A stretch of DNA of 64,000 nt. Origin: Costus lasius. Taxonomy: Eukaryota; Streptophyta; Magnoliopsida; Zingiberales; Costaceae. Made by a program: the position numbers and the translations under genes. Of the stretch, positions 27,101 to 39,100 are shown piece by piece; the stretch's first letter is position 1; each line of letters opens with the position of its first letter. The notes under the pieces were generated by a model, which did not search any database, was not told where the DNA came from, and saw only the letters and a program-made list of their open reading frames with translations. The stretch is taken from the NCBI GenBank assembly GCA_027563935.2, contig CM050453.2, positions 12,914,001-12,978,000 on the forward strand, given 5' to 3'.

Positions 27101-30100
27101 CAAACTAGAGATAGAATTGTATCGTCTAATCACATCACTAGACGAAGCAACCTCTAGGTTTGTTCCAGATGTACTAGCAGAATTATTAGCCATTGTTCTG
27201 CTTATATTCTTGTACTAAAAGAGCTGGATCCTTCTTCACAATGAACCTTCTAGCTGGAGGTTTGACGACCCCTTTTGTCAAAGACAATGCTTCCAAACTT
27301 TGTTGCAAACCCTCCAATACACTTGTATTGACTGGGTTCTGGTTCAGGGTAATGGTATGTGCCAACAAGTTCTGTATTTGGATTAACAGTTCTATTATGA
27401 CGTTGTTTTGTGCTATGATGATCTTATCCGCCGAAGTTCCAGTAGTGCTTTCAGGATTCACAAATCCTTTGGCGGGGGCAAAGCATTTTCAAGTATCTTA
27501 TGTCTTTATTGTCTTTATCCGTCATATGAGAGACTGAACTTGGTCATGTAAAGTCTTTACCACAGATTCAATTGAGTTCAATCGAGACTCAATTTTCTCT
27601 AACTGAGATGCTAACTGTTCAACACAACTGATTATCTTATGTAGATGAACCACTTCTCGTGATGATCTAAGATACTCAAGTTTATCACTAATTTCTCTCA
27701 GATATGACCCAGAAGCAGGTTTACTATTTTGCAAGATAGCCAGCACAATATCACTAATCAGATTAAGTTGAGGAGATTCTGATGTATGGAGCAAGTGCTC
27801 ACTAGGACTTGAAGAGAAACAAGCTAAGTTGAGAGATTCTAACTTATATGTTCTTTGTGGGTTGATTTCCAAATCTAAATATTCCAGTTTTTTTTTTCAC
27901 AGGCATATCATTATCGTGTTCTTAATGTTCTTCACTCTTCACCTTCTTGACATTAAACAGTCCTTCTGACTTATAAATGTAGTACGTCTTTTAGAGATAA
28001 GAACGCAAATAAACGATAATAAATGTCTGAAAAACCAACTTGTCTATTGAAATCTAGATATCGAATCCACGTACAACAAGAAGCTGAATACAACAAACTT
28101 ACAAATTTCCCCTCATTCCCAGTGTTGTAGCCTTGCTTTGATACCAATTTAAAACACGCTCACACAAAGTAGCTCACAAACAGAAGTTCACACAAACGGA
28201 AGCTTATGTCTAACACACAGACACACAAACTCTTATATAGAGGCTGGATAGAATACTATATTTGATAATCGTTTGAAGTCCACAAGTTGAATTTGAAGTT
28301 GTTGCTGAAGTCCGTTGACAAGATCCATACTTTATTCGCCACTATCTTCAATGATGCTCCATTATCTTTGCTTTTGTACGATAAAGTTGATTCGTTCTGG
28401 TGGTGCTTGTACGTAAAGCAGTTGCTTTAAGATAGTGCTTGTCGTGACGTCTTGTCAAAATTCTCCTTCCGAATCCACAAGATTAGCCGGCCATCTTTCC
28501 ACGTCAGCTGCTCATGAATTTGTCTTAGCAGAGAGTATCCTTTCATACAAAGTCTGATGAAGCCGAAACAACACATAAAACGAATCATTTCCATAAAATA
28601 TATTGGAAGACTTATCTTCCTTGTCATGTAATGCTGCAGGCACATGCTTTGCAAGAGGCCTAACTGTGTTAAGAAATCGGTCAAAAAATGGTAATGACAC
28701 AAGAGGCCTGATTGTGTTAAGAAATCGGTTAGAAAATGGTAATGACAAAATTTCTCCTTCAGCATCATGAACTTCAGTCATTCCTTCAGCCTCACCCTCA
28801 CTTTCAGCCTTTGCGTCATGCTCAGCATCATCCTCTTCCTCGTGATCCTCATGGGAACATTCCTCCCCTCCATTACTAGATTCTGAGACGTCCTCACCAG
28901 CCTATCAGGCATTTTCAGTAACCTTAGTAGACCATTGAGCACTTTCTTTATCTTCATCATCAACCTTAGCATTATTCTCACCCACAGCCTCACCACAAGT
29001 AGCCTTTAGTTCTTCAACTCGGATTTTATATTATCTACTACTATAAATATCTTTCCCGCCAGGAGTTGCAGTTACAGCAGCATCTGCAAAAGAAACAAAA
29101 TTATCCTCTTTAAAGTCTCCATTCGGGGACAATTCACCCTCTTCTCTTTCAACCTTTAGGCTATTAAGGGAAGCAGAAACTTCGCTAGGTCTGTGCATTA
29201 TGTTGTATTCAGAAGAGCTAACACAATTTGCTGTCCCAATTGGCCTTGGAATTTGTCCACTCTCCTTCGATTTACTGTAAAATTTCTTCTTTTCATAGTA
29301 GCTTTCATCAAGGATCGCAGTTGTAGGAAATTTATTAAATCTTTGTATCATTTCTTACTTCAACCTTTCCCAAGAAAAATTAGGAATTTGTCGTTTTAAC
29401 CCTCGAAACTAATCACCTGCTTACCCCTCCATATTAACAAAGGCCATAGAAATTTTGTAATCGTCTGGTGTGCATTTAAGTCTGGTGTGCATTTAAAGTC
29501 GAAATATTGTTTAGTTTGTATAACCCATCCTACTGGTCAGTTCCATCAGATCCTTGTAATTCCATGCGAATACGAATCTGTCATCTATCCTTCATATTAC
29601 TTTAGCTATGTAACGAAGTCTTTAGGACCTCGCTCGAGGTTTGATATATCTACCCATCAACAATCACATCCACACCCGCTCGCATTTTCTTCTCTCTAAC
29701 CAACTCTCCCAGCATTGCTTTCATCTTATCTAAAACATCAAGACGATTCATCTCCACATAACGTTGAGCAACCTCACTTCTCGTCATCTTTTCTTCTAAC
29801 TCCTATCCTTTTTTTAATAATCTCTCTTTTTTTCTTTTCTTTTTTTTCAAACCACCAATCTCTCTAGTTTTTTTTTCCAAACCTAATCTACATATGCCGC
29901 ATGTTGCGCCGCGCGTCCTACCTCTTCCTCCCCTAGGTTGCTGCAATGCCGCTGCTACAATATTTGCCTCTACAATAATTTGCTACAGTACTGCTCTACA
30001 GTAATTTACTGCAGTGTCACACTACAGTGCTTGCTATAGTACCATCGCCGCCTGAATCAGAGTCGTCGCATGCCGCTGGAAGATCCTTCTGCTAATCATC

Positions 30101-33100
30101 ACAGAAGATGTTGCTGTGCGTCGATGAACACACCGTTGCTCCTTCGTGTGTGTAGAACTCTTACGCCCTAGGTTTTCTTTGTCAGCTGATCAACGATAAT
30201 AGATTCGCCGTTTAGATCTACTACCGACAACGAAATTTCTTTTACCTTTATCTGTCGCCGGACCACCGATTTCCCGGTGATTGATCTGACAAGTCGGACC
30301 AATTGATAGAACCTCTCAGCCATCACCGGTAAGAAATCGTGCAAAGCACGATATGGGAAGACAATAATCAAATACTAGACACCCTAATTCTAACTCTATG
30401 CCCTTATTTATAGAATTTCCCTAATTAGCGAATCGGATATAACATACCAACCCGGATCCGCTTTATTACATAAATTACTAATGGTATTGGGCCCATAACA
30501 TATTGCAAGTATGACAATACTGAGATCAATGAAGATAGAATGATTAGCCTTGCTTCGAAGAAAACCAGCTAAAGCTATGATATGTGGGAATTTATAAAAC
30601 CACGCACGTGTACTTTGTTTTAGCCCATAGATTATCTTATGCAATTTACACTCCCTTCGCAAGATAGTTGGGTGGTTGCTCCATATAGAGGTCCTTAGAT
30701 TGTCATGCATTCTTAGTATTCATTTGATGAAACTGTCAAGGCTAACAACAAGAGAAAAAATAACTCAGACAAAATTAAACCGAGCAACTAGAGAGAAAAT
30801 AATCAACACCAAAGATTTGAGCAAACTCCTTTGCTCCAATTCAAGCCTTGTATCAATGAATTAATCCATCGGGACTATATTTTAGAGTGCAAACCTAGTG
30901 ACACGCCTCAGACCATACACCAAGGGCAAGCACCACCAAAAGTCCAAGTATTATGTGAGTGTAATACCCACATCATTCATGAACTAGTTAAGTCTCATCA
31001 TAAGATATGAGTATCACAATGGTGGAGAGGGCACTAAGAAATATTTGATGTGAATCCGTTTCACCCCATCTTCTTCTTCTTCTTCTCTGCCGGTTTTTAT
31101 TCGGTCCCACTCAGGTACAAACAACGAGATGCCCAAGGTGGCAACATTTCTAAGCATAGCCCAACCCAAGAGCACGAACATAACAAAGACACCTAAAGAC
31201 ACAAGGGTTAAGTAGAAAAGGATTTTGTGATGGATAGAGTATAGAAAAAAGAGATAGCAGTTTCAGAGAAACACGGTTGATGAGGAAGATGGCAGAATAT
31301 TGCATCACCCCATTAATATTGAGGCATATATGTGGAAAAGGAGAGATCGAGCAGCATCTAAAAGATGGTGATTTTTGAGTTCAGCCACACCATTTTGTTG
31401 GAGGTGTACATGCATCTTGTTTAATGAATAATGCCACGATTGTTAAAAAAGAATATACACGAAAGACAACATATGCAACGGTGATCATCGGTAAAAATAA
31501 CTAAATAACGATGGCCATCTTTTGTGGGCAAAGACTCGGACCCCGTAAGTCAAAATGAACAATATGGGGTTAGCACCAAAATGAACAATATGGGGTTAGC
31601 ACCACAACTATGACTACTAGAGGGAAATGACAATTTATCGAGATGACAAGAATTACAATAAAAAACTGGGCAGTTGAAGAGACAAATTGTTGACTTTGAC
31701 CGCAAAGGATGACTAAGCCAACAATGTCACTGATATGGAGAAATGGTTGCTGGTCCCCCCAAAGAAAAAAAAACTGGGGCACCCCCACACATAGGTCCTA
31801 AAATGCAGAGTGGAAGGAAAACAACATCCCTGAACAATTTAAAGCTTTGGTAATGATACATAATAAGTTATTTGGAAACTAAGGAACATATGTGTGCCTA
31901 AGGCAAATAAACCCTACACTACCAGATGTAAAAGAAATATCGTCCAGTTGAACATGTGTATGGTGGTTACTAAGAGTGAAAGATGAAAAGAGGCAATACC
32001 AAAGTTGGAAACAGCAAATGTAGATGCCACATTAGTGGGAATGAGCAATAGTAAGATGTTGTTGGCCAACCATTGCCACTAGCATTCAGAGGTCTTCTAA
32101 ATTTGACCCAACATCAATGATGAAAATTAGTTAAGCCACATTGAGTACATGTGATGATCTAGTAGTCCGTCATCATCCACGAGAGGATCCAAATGCCCTG
32201 AATCTACCACCAAGACAGAGGGGCCAATAGTGCACACCTAATCTCACTAGATGATGTGGCTATAGGAACACGGAGTAACCTTGAATAATCATCTTGAAAG
32301 TTAGGTGGGTACTATCAACGGTTGATTCAACCCAGATAGAAACTTCGCCACAATAAAGTTCTGCTGCTGCTGAAGAATGCCTAACATGTCAGGATGGTAT
32401 TGTAGGAACTTGTTCCATTTTCCCTTTAAGTGGGTGTAATACTCTCACAAATATGACTAATGTTCCGCCGTGGTCCATATGTGTGCTAGGGAGTTCCAAT
32501 CGGCCTTTGTTGTGTTGTGATACATAAATGTGGCAGCCAAGGAAGGATCCATAATGTTATATATCACTCATTCTATAGGTTCATAATTCTGGTCAATGAT
32601 AGGTGGTGTTAATGATTGCAAGTGATTGGCCTGTCCTAAGAGCATAGAGAAAATCTCATTGAAAGTGCCCATAACAGGTAATTTGTTCCATCTAGCTACA
32701 TTGTTGTCCCTATGGTGTTAGTTGATTTAACTTACTAAGAAGCCATATTCAAATCCATGAGATCTGGTATTAACTCAGATTTGAATTGGATAAGAATAGT
32801 TGTTCACTGTTGGGCCAAATGTTTGGGTTGCCTTCAAGATTCTGGAAGCAAACCATGAGATTAAGGATTTCCTTCTAACTGTGAGGAGGAAAGATGCTCA
32901 GTTGATGAAGATTGAGGGAAGGAAGCGGTGAAATCCAAAGTACGATGCTCCAAGTACTTGTACCCTCTATGCATGTTTGATTCGAACGCGAGATGAGAGG
33001 CGAGCTTTCTCATCTCGCTTTACCTTCGGACAGATTCTCGTCAACAACTCCCACTAGAAGAGAGCCACCAGCAAGTGGACAAACCCATGTGATTGACAAG

Positions 33101-36100
33101 GATTTGCCGATTAGGAGACAAGCATTCACCAAGAAGAGGTCCACCGGTGAGAGATGCGCAAGGTGAGGATCACTCTACTACCATGTTCGATGTAAAGATT
33201 CAAGAATACAAAAGCCCTCTACAAGGAGAAGAGAAAGAATCAAAGAAAAAACCTCACAACCAATCTTGTACAGCTAGGGTTAGCTAAATGGGTCGGGTAA
33301 CTTATCCCAACAATTGCTACAAAGCATCAAAAATTGCCAAAATCTGCCAACATCGATTGGGAAGATAGATAGTGCGACCATTACAAGTGCCAAGAAAATT
33401 TGTCTTTAACTCCATCCAAGACCACAACCAAGATCACAAATTCACAACCATGGTAGTCAAAATCACACGTGGTTGCAAGAACAAAGGCATCAAAAGGTGT
33501 CAAGTATTAGTTGGGGGTACTTTCTACAATACGAGAAGCATTCTCCAATTCAAGTATAACAGCATCAATTATAAGTGGATAATTGATTGCAAGCAAAAGC
33601 ATAAGAATCATATAAGCCCAAAAAAAGAAAACCCCCTAAACAAGTCAGTCTTCTCTCTATTGGTTGAGATCAACCTAGGTAGTTATACAATGACATTCTT
33701 TTATGAATTTATGAGTTTTAGAATTTTTATTTTTATCTTCACATTTTAACTGTTCAGAATTTTCATATACATTAACATATTGTCAAATTTACTATATATT
33801 ATATTTCATTTTCATATATTGTTTACTATAATTGTATATAATGCATACTTATACAAATAGGTCAAAAGTAGTAGTTAAGTGCCAATGTTGTAAATTTGTT
33901 ACAATTACATGTTTACGAAATTTTATATGAATGAGAATCTATTAATATTTTTAAACCATAAAGCTCATTTGTTAAGAATAAGAAGCTAAAAATAAGATCA
34001 CTCTCTCTTATTCTGTTCAATCTAACCTGCCTCCTATAACCCCTAAATGAGGTCTCTGTATAGTGTATGGCATGCATTTCTATTCACGCTTGTCTACTTA
34101 ACTCACCGGTAGACAATATGCTACTCTGCTGGCTAAGGCAGAAACGGACGAAAGGAGAGAGGCAATGGCATGGTAATACGTACATCCAACTCTGGATGGC
34201 ACCTTAAACCATGGGCCTGACTTTGGGTTAATCATATTAATAATGGACTGGCAGTTCTCAAATGGTTCTATAAGTATGTTGCTTGGAGTGATATGCAATC
34301 CCATATCATCCTTAACCCTCTATTTCCTTGGAGGGAAAGAAAACTGTAAGGAATGAAAGGAATGAAAAACTGCAAGGAAAGAAAACTCCAGGGAAAGGAA
34401 AAAAAACCATATCATGTTTCCTTCCAAAGGAAAAGAAGAAGGAAAATTAATTTCGAAGGTCGGATAAAATGACATTGTGTTTTCTCCAACTTTTCCGTCC
34501 GATTTGGGTGGAAAAGTTTTAGAGGAAAAGTTAGAAAATTTTTCATCCACTTTTCCACTCAAATTTTTCTTTCCGTCCAAGGAAATAACGGAAAACTTAT
34601 TTTTCTTTCCTTTCCCTCTAGTTTTCCTTCCAAGGGCCTGTTTCCTTAGAAAGAAAACAGGGGGAAATAAAAGGAAAATGAGTTTCCTTTCCTTGGGAAG
34701 AAAAGGAGCGGACGAACGGAATACTCAAAAGAAAAGGGGATGGTTTTCCTTGGAAATAGTTTCTCTCCAAATTGGAGAGAAACGTAATCGCTGCTCGCGC
34801 CCCTCTCTTCTCGATGCTCGCGCCAGCCTTGACTTAGAGAAACCCTCGCCCTCTTCCCTTCTCTCGCTCACCGGAGAAACTCTCGCCGCTCGTTCCCTTC
34901 TCTATGACTCTCGCTCGCCGGAGAAACCCTCACCTCTCTCACTCGCAGAAGAAACTCACACCTCTCTCTTACTCTTCTATCCCCCTTCTCCAGCAAGCTT
35001 GCTCCTGATACCCCTCTCATTACTCATCTTTTTGCTCTCTCTCTCTCGCTGTGCAGTTGGCGAACAAGTGCAGGTGCTGAAATTGGTTCCTAAGATTGGT
35101 TGTTGAACGAGGTATGCAACTCCCTTCGCCAGCAGGCTCTCTCCTTTACCCCTCTCATTACTCATCTATTTGCTCTCTCTCTCGCTGTGCAGTTGGTGAA
35201 CAAGATTAGTTGCTGAGATTGGTTGCTGAACAAGGTATGCAACCCTAATTTGTAGATATTTTGCACTTCGATCTACATTGGTTCCTAAAAATGATGTTGC
35301 TTCTATGTTTACATTGATCTAGCAAGTTTAGTACCGGGTTAGACTCCTATGAATGATCTAACTTCTATGTTTACATTGATCTTGGGACTAATGTATCAGC
35401 CGCAGCCAAAATCTTGGCTGCATTAATCTATTAGCAAAATGAAGAGTACAAAAGCAACTATACAAATTGCATTTGAAAATCGTAAAGGAGTTCAAAATGT
35501 GTCTTTTCTATATCACTATCATTATTGTAGTAGTATTTGATGAAAACTGCACTATTAAATTAAACTCAACCAATGAGTTGACCATATTCCTTATCCAAGT
35601 AAAGGTCAAACTAAGCTAAGGTCAAAATGCAATTGGATTAGGTAAATATTAAAACTAAATGGGATTTGGATCTTGATTAATTAACAAAATTAATCTATTA
35701 GCAACCTGCATAATGAGCCGCAAATATTTTTTTTATGTCTGTATCTTCATTTGATGTCAATATCTAGATAAAAAGAGTGTCCAGTAACACAAACATCCCT
35801 CTCAAACAACTAGCAACACAATTGCCTAAATCCCTATCATTCCTAGCTAATCAAAGTGAATGTCCCTCCCCTTTTCTTGCATGGGAACAAGCTCTAATTG
35901 ACTACAAAATATTACCCAATAACATATCACGGTATCAACATATTAGCATAGTATTCACTCTAGTTGTCAAATGCTGATACTGTGATATGTTCTACTTCTT
36001 GATATTCTACTTTCAGTTTATGTAGATTAGTTATTTATTCTTTGTGGCATATCAAGGACAATTAGGCAATATCTTATACACTTGTGAGCAAATAAGACAT

Positions 36101-39100
36101 TAAATGAACATCACATAAGAAATCTATTTGATCTGACTTTATTTGCATAGGTAATATGGCATTTGTCATACAATATATTAATTGAAGTGTATTTATTCCA
36201 TCTTACTTTTTATAGGTCTTTTCATAATGGCTCCATTGAGTAACAAAGAGAAAAGACGTATATTATTGCGGAACCTCCACCTTAGAAATTTTCAAGTTTG
36301 TGTAGCTGTATGTTGTGTTGTACAACATATGAATTCATTTATCGATAAACCATTAAGAGAGAGTATCGAATATAAGGATAACATACGGAGGCAAATTTTA
36401 AAAAATTTAACTACTTCTGATCAAATTTGTTATAACATTTTAAGAATGAAAGTACATGCCTTCATACATTTGTGTGAGCTATTGCGAAGTACAGGCCGAG
36501 TGAGATATACTAAAAATTGTAGCATTGAAGAAAAAGTAGCCAAGTTTTTATATTTGGTATCTCACAATGTCAAGTACCGAGAGCTATGTTTTTTCTTTCA
36601 TCGTGACTCTCGAAGTATTAGCTATCAGTTTCACGAAGTGCTAAGGGCTATTATTAGTCTACACAAGCAATTTATCACACAACCATATGGTTCAATTATT
36701 CCTCCTGAGATACGTTGTAGCGGCAGATTCTATCCTTATTTTAAGGTATGTTATCTCACAAATAAATCTAGTATCCTATAATAACCTTCTAAAGTACTAA
36801 ATCAACTATATGACACTGCAGGATTGTGTAGGTGCTATTGATGGTACACATATTAGAGTGAAAGTAAGTTCTACTGATGCACCTAGATATAGGGGAAGAA
36901 AAGATTGGCCAACCACAAATGTTTTGGGAGCATGTTTTTTTGACATGAAATTTACATATGTCCTACCTGGATGGGAAGGGACAGCATCAGATTCACGACT
37001 AATAAAATATGTTATTAATCGATCTGATAAGTTAAATATTCCAGAAGGTAAAATACTACTCAATTACATAGTCCTTAGTTTCATTATTTATTTCTAATAT
37101 TATATATTATTGTGGTAGGCAAATTCTATTTAGGTGATTCTGGATTTGGGATAAAAAGTTGGCTCATGACACCTTATAGAGGAGTTAGGTATCACCTGAA
37201 GGAGTTTTCAAAAAATTCTCCACGAAATGCAAAAGAACTTTATAATCATCGGCATGCATCAGCCCGTAATGTTATCGAAAGGTGCTTTGGTGTTTTAAAA
37301 AAGAGATTTCCAATCATAGCAAGTGGAACAGAACCTCATTTCCCAATTGGCACACATGTTCTGATTATTCTTGCATGCTGTATTTTGCATAATTATTTAA
37401 AGGGTGTTGACCCAGATAGTAGTATAATTGCTGAAGTTGATGAGGAATTAGCAAATACAAGAAGCAATGATGTCGCTGGTATAGATAGACAAGATGAAGA
37501 TACCAAGAAAGGAATTTTTATTAGAGATATAATAGCTAATGAGATGTGGAGTGATTTTGTACTGTGATCCTGTGATATGTTCTTTGGGTGTTGTTACATT
37601 ATTTTGGGACTCATTATGTTGTGTTCTTGTCTTTGTTTTATGATCATGTGATATGTTCTTGTGACATTGTCAAAAGTTATTATATGTTCTTGTTCTTGTA
37701 CTCGTTCTTGTAATAATGTACTAATGCAATTTGTTTTATGTCAATGTAAGATGAGCAAAAAGGTTGTTACTTCTGAGGGCACCAAAGGTTCTAATGTAAA
37801 ATGGACCGAGTTTATGGATAATATCTTTGTAGATGCATTATTAGACCAGCAAGCCAAAGGGTTTAGGGTAGATGAAACCTTTACCACTATGGCATATAAG
37901 AATATATTATCTATATATGTGCCAAAATTTGGTATATCATTAACAAAGGAACATCTGAAAAATCGAATGAAAACATTGAAAAGTCATTTCAATACATGTC
38001 ACGAATTATTCAAAAACAAGGGTGGAATCGCATGGAGTAGTGCATCTAAGATGTTTGAAGCTGATAACAGTGTATGGGATGAGCTAATTGCGGTAAGTAG
38101 AATCACATGTTATTTCAATATTGTAGTAAATTTATTTGTTGCATACACTTATTAAAAATTTTTAATGTTTACAGGCAAATCCTCAAATGAAAAAATGGAG
38201 GAGCACTCCTATTAACAACTACGACAAGCTCGAGGAATTATTTTCAAATGATCGAGCTATCGGTAACATTTTTGTCACTTGCGAAGAATATATAAATTTG
38301 TGCAACAAAGAGATTGAAGAAGAAGCCCATGACCTATTCAATGAAGAAGAAGCTATTGGAACTTTTTCTGCTGCTCATATCCCACCAATAAATGAAGAAG
38401 ATCTTGATAGAACCAGCCCACCAACTCCAACTACAATGCCATCAGTTCAATCAACTAGTGAAGTTAGGCCTTCTAAGTGTAAGAAGAGAAAAAGGTTGAA
38501 AGATGATGATGCTGCCACAAGTTGCAAGTTGGGTGAGCTAATCAATTGTATGAAGGATGCAAATGAATTTATGTTCAAGCAAATGGCTCCTGAAACTACA
38601 GGGAAAGAGTACACTAAAAAGGATATATACGAAGAGCTAAATCGAATTGGAGTTCCAGATGACAAGCTTTTTCAAGCTTATGTGAAAATTGGAAGGAGTA
38701 AGGATGCCATAGAACTATTATTCTCTGCTCTAGAAGATAAGCGTCATTTTGTCATAAATGAGCAGATGAAATTTTGAAGGAGTTTGTGTTGATTATGTCC
38801 TTGTTTTGGTCCACATTTTGTTTTGGCTATTATCAAACTTGTTTTAGGACTCATTCGGTTTTATATAGATAATGTGGACTCATTTCCTTTTGTAGGCCAG
38901 TTCTTCATATCAAACTTTGGTACTTGCTATTAGACAATGGATGTATGTACTTGTTGTTGGACAATTTTAGTTATTGGATGTATGTACTTGTTGCACAATG
39001 TTAGTTGTTGGGTGTATGGAATTAATCATATATATAACAGACCTTCCATGCATGTTTTCATCCTTTTGTGTGTGGATTAATCATATATATGGTTGTTTGG

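Larger units (their letters stand above)
20457..30500 (-). mobile_element. Composite Ty3/gypsy-type LTR element carrying SIN3 and badnavirus sequence
   Basis: Two similar terminal repeats, both starting TGATAGAACCTCTC and ending GGGCCC[GA]TAACA, bound a 10,044-bp unit inserted into the RT of the copia element. Flanking pentamers GATTG (20452-20456) and TATTG (30501-30505) are a near-match target duplication. The polypurine tract TTTGAGAGAGAGGTAAT beside the left LTR shows that the element runs on the minus strand. Its 5' internal region (30303-29352) holds a gypsy gag relic. The usual pol region is replaced by a SIN3 gene fragment (29351-28508) and scrambled badnavirus sequence (28505-20941). 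A gypsy-like 3' end (20662-20940) remains. It cannot encode its own mobility proteins as it stands. Whether the foreign parts were mobilised with the LTRs or inserted later is not decided by the sequence. Confidence 0.75.
19400..33312 (-). mobile_element. Decayed Ty1/copia LTR retrotransposon, split by a later insertion
   Basis: Minus-strand element. LTR-related copies at about 19405-19520 and 33180-33312 share the words AAAGAATCAAAGAAAAA and TTAGCTAAATGGG and end in CAACA on the plus strand (TGTTG on the element strand). A purine tract, CCAGAGGGAG, lies just inside the left LTR at 19521. On the minus strand from the right one can read a gag relic (about 32790-32130), an integrase relic with [10 protein letters not shown] and a WGDA block (about 31440-31290), an RT relic with [17 protein letters not shown] (about 30650-30510), and, left of the insertion, YVDDI at about 20440 followed by [21 protein letters not shown] and decayed RNase H (20430-19530). 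Many stops and frameshifts are present. The element is interrupted within RT at 20456/30501. The outer left boundary is uncertain because the left LTR looks truncated. Confidence 0.75.

Noticed and set aside
30280..30303. Primer-binding site of the composite gypsy element (TTGGTCCGACTTGTC)
   Set aside because: It is in the right place, but I cannot match it to a known tRNA 3' end, so it is not called.
32700..32800. Possible tRNA-Met primer site of the copia element (GGTATTAACTCAGA)
   Set aside because: It lies on the wrong strand relative to the element and matches the consensus poorly.
33372..33749. 125-codon plus-strand frame
   Set aside because: No similarity to any family; it lies in intron DNA just right of the copia LTR.
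34477..35106. 209-codon plus-strand frame in the Harbinger left region
   Set aside because: It spans the CT-rich duplicated untranslated exon and its splice sites; no protein domain.
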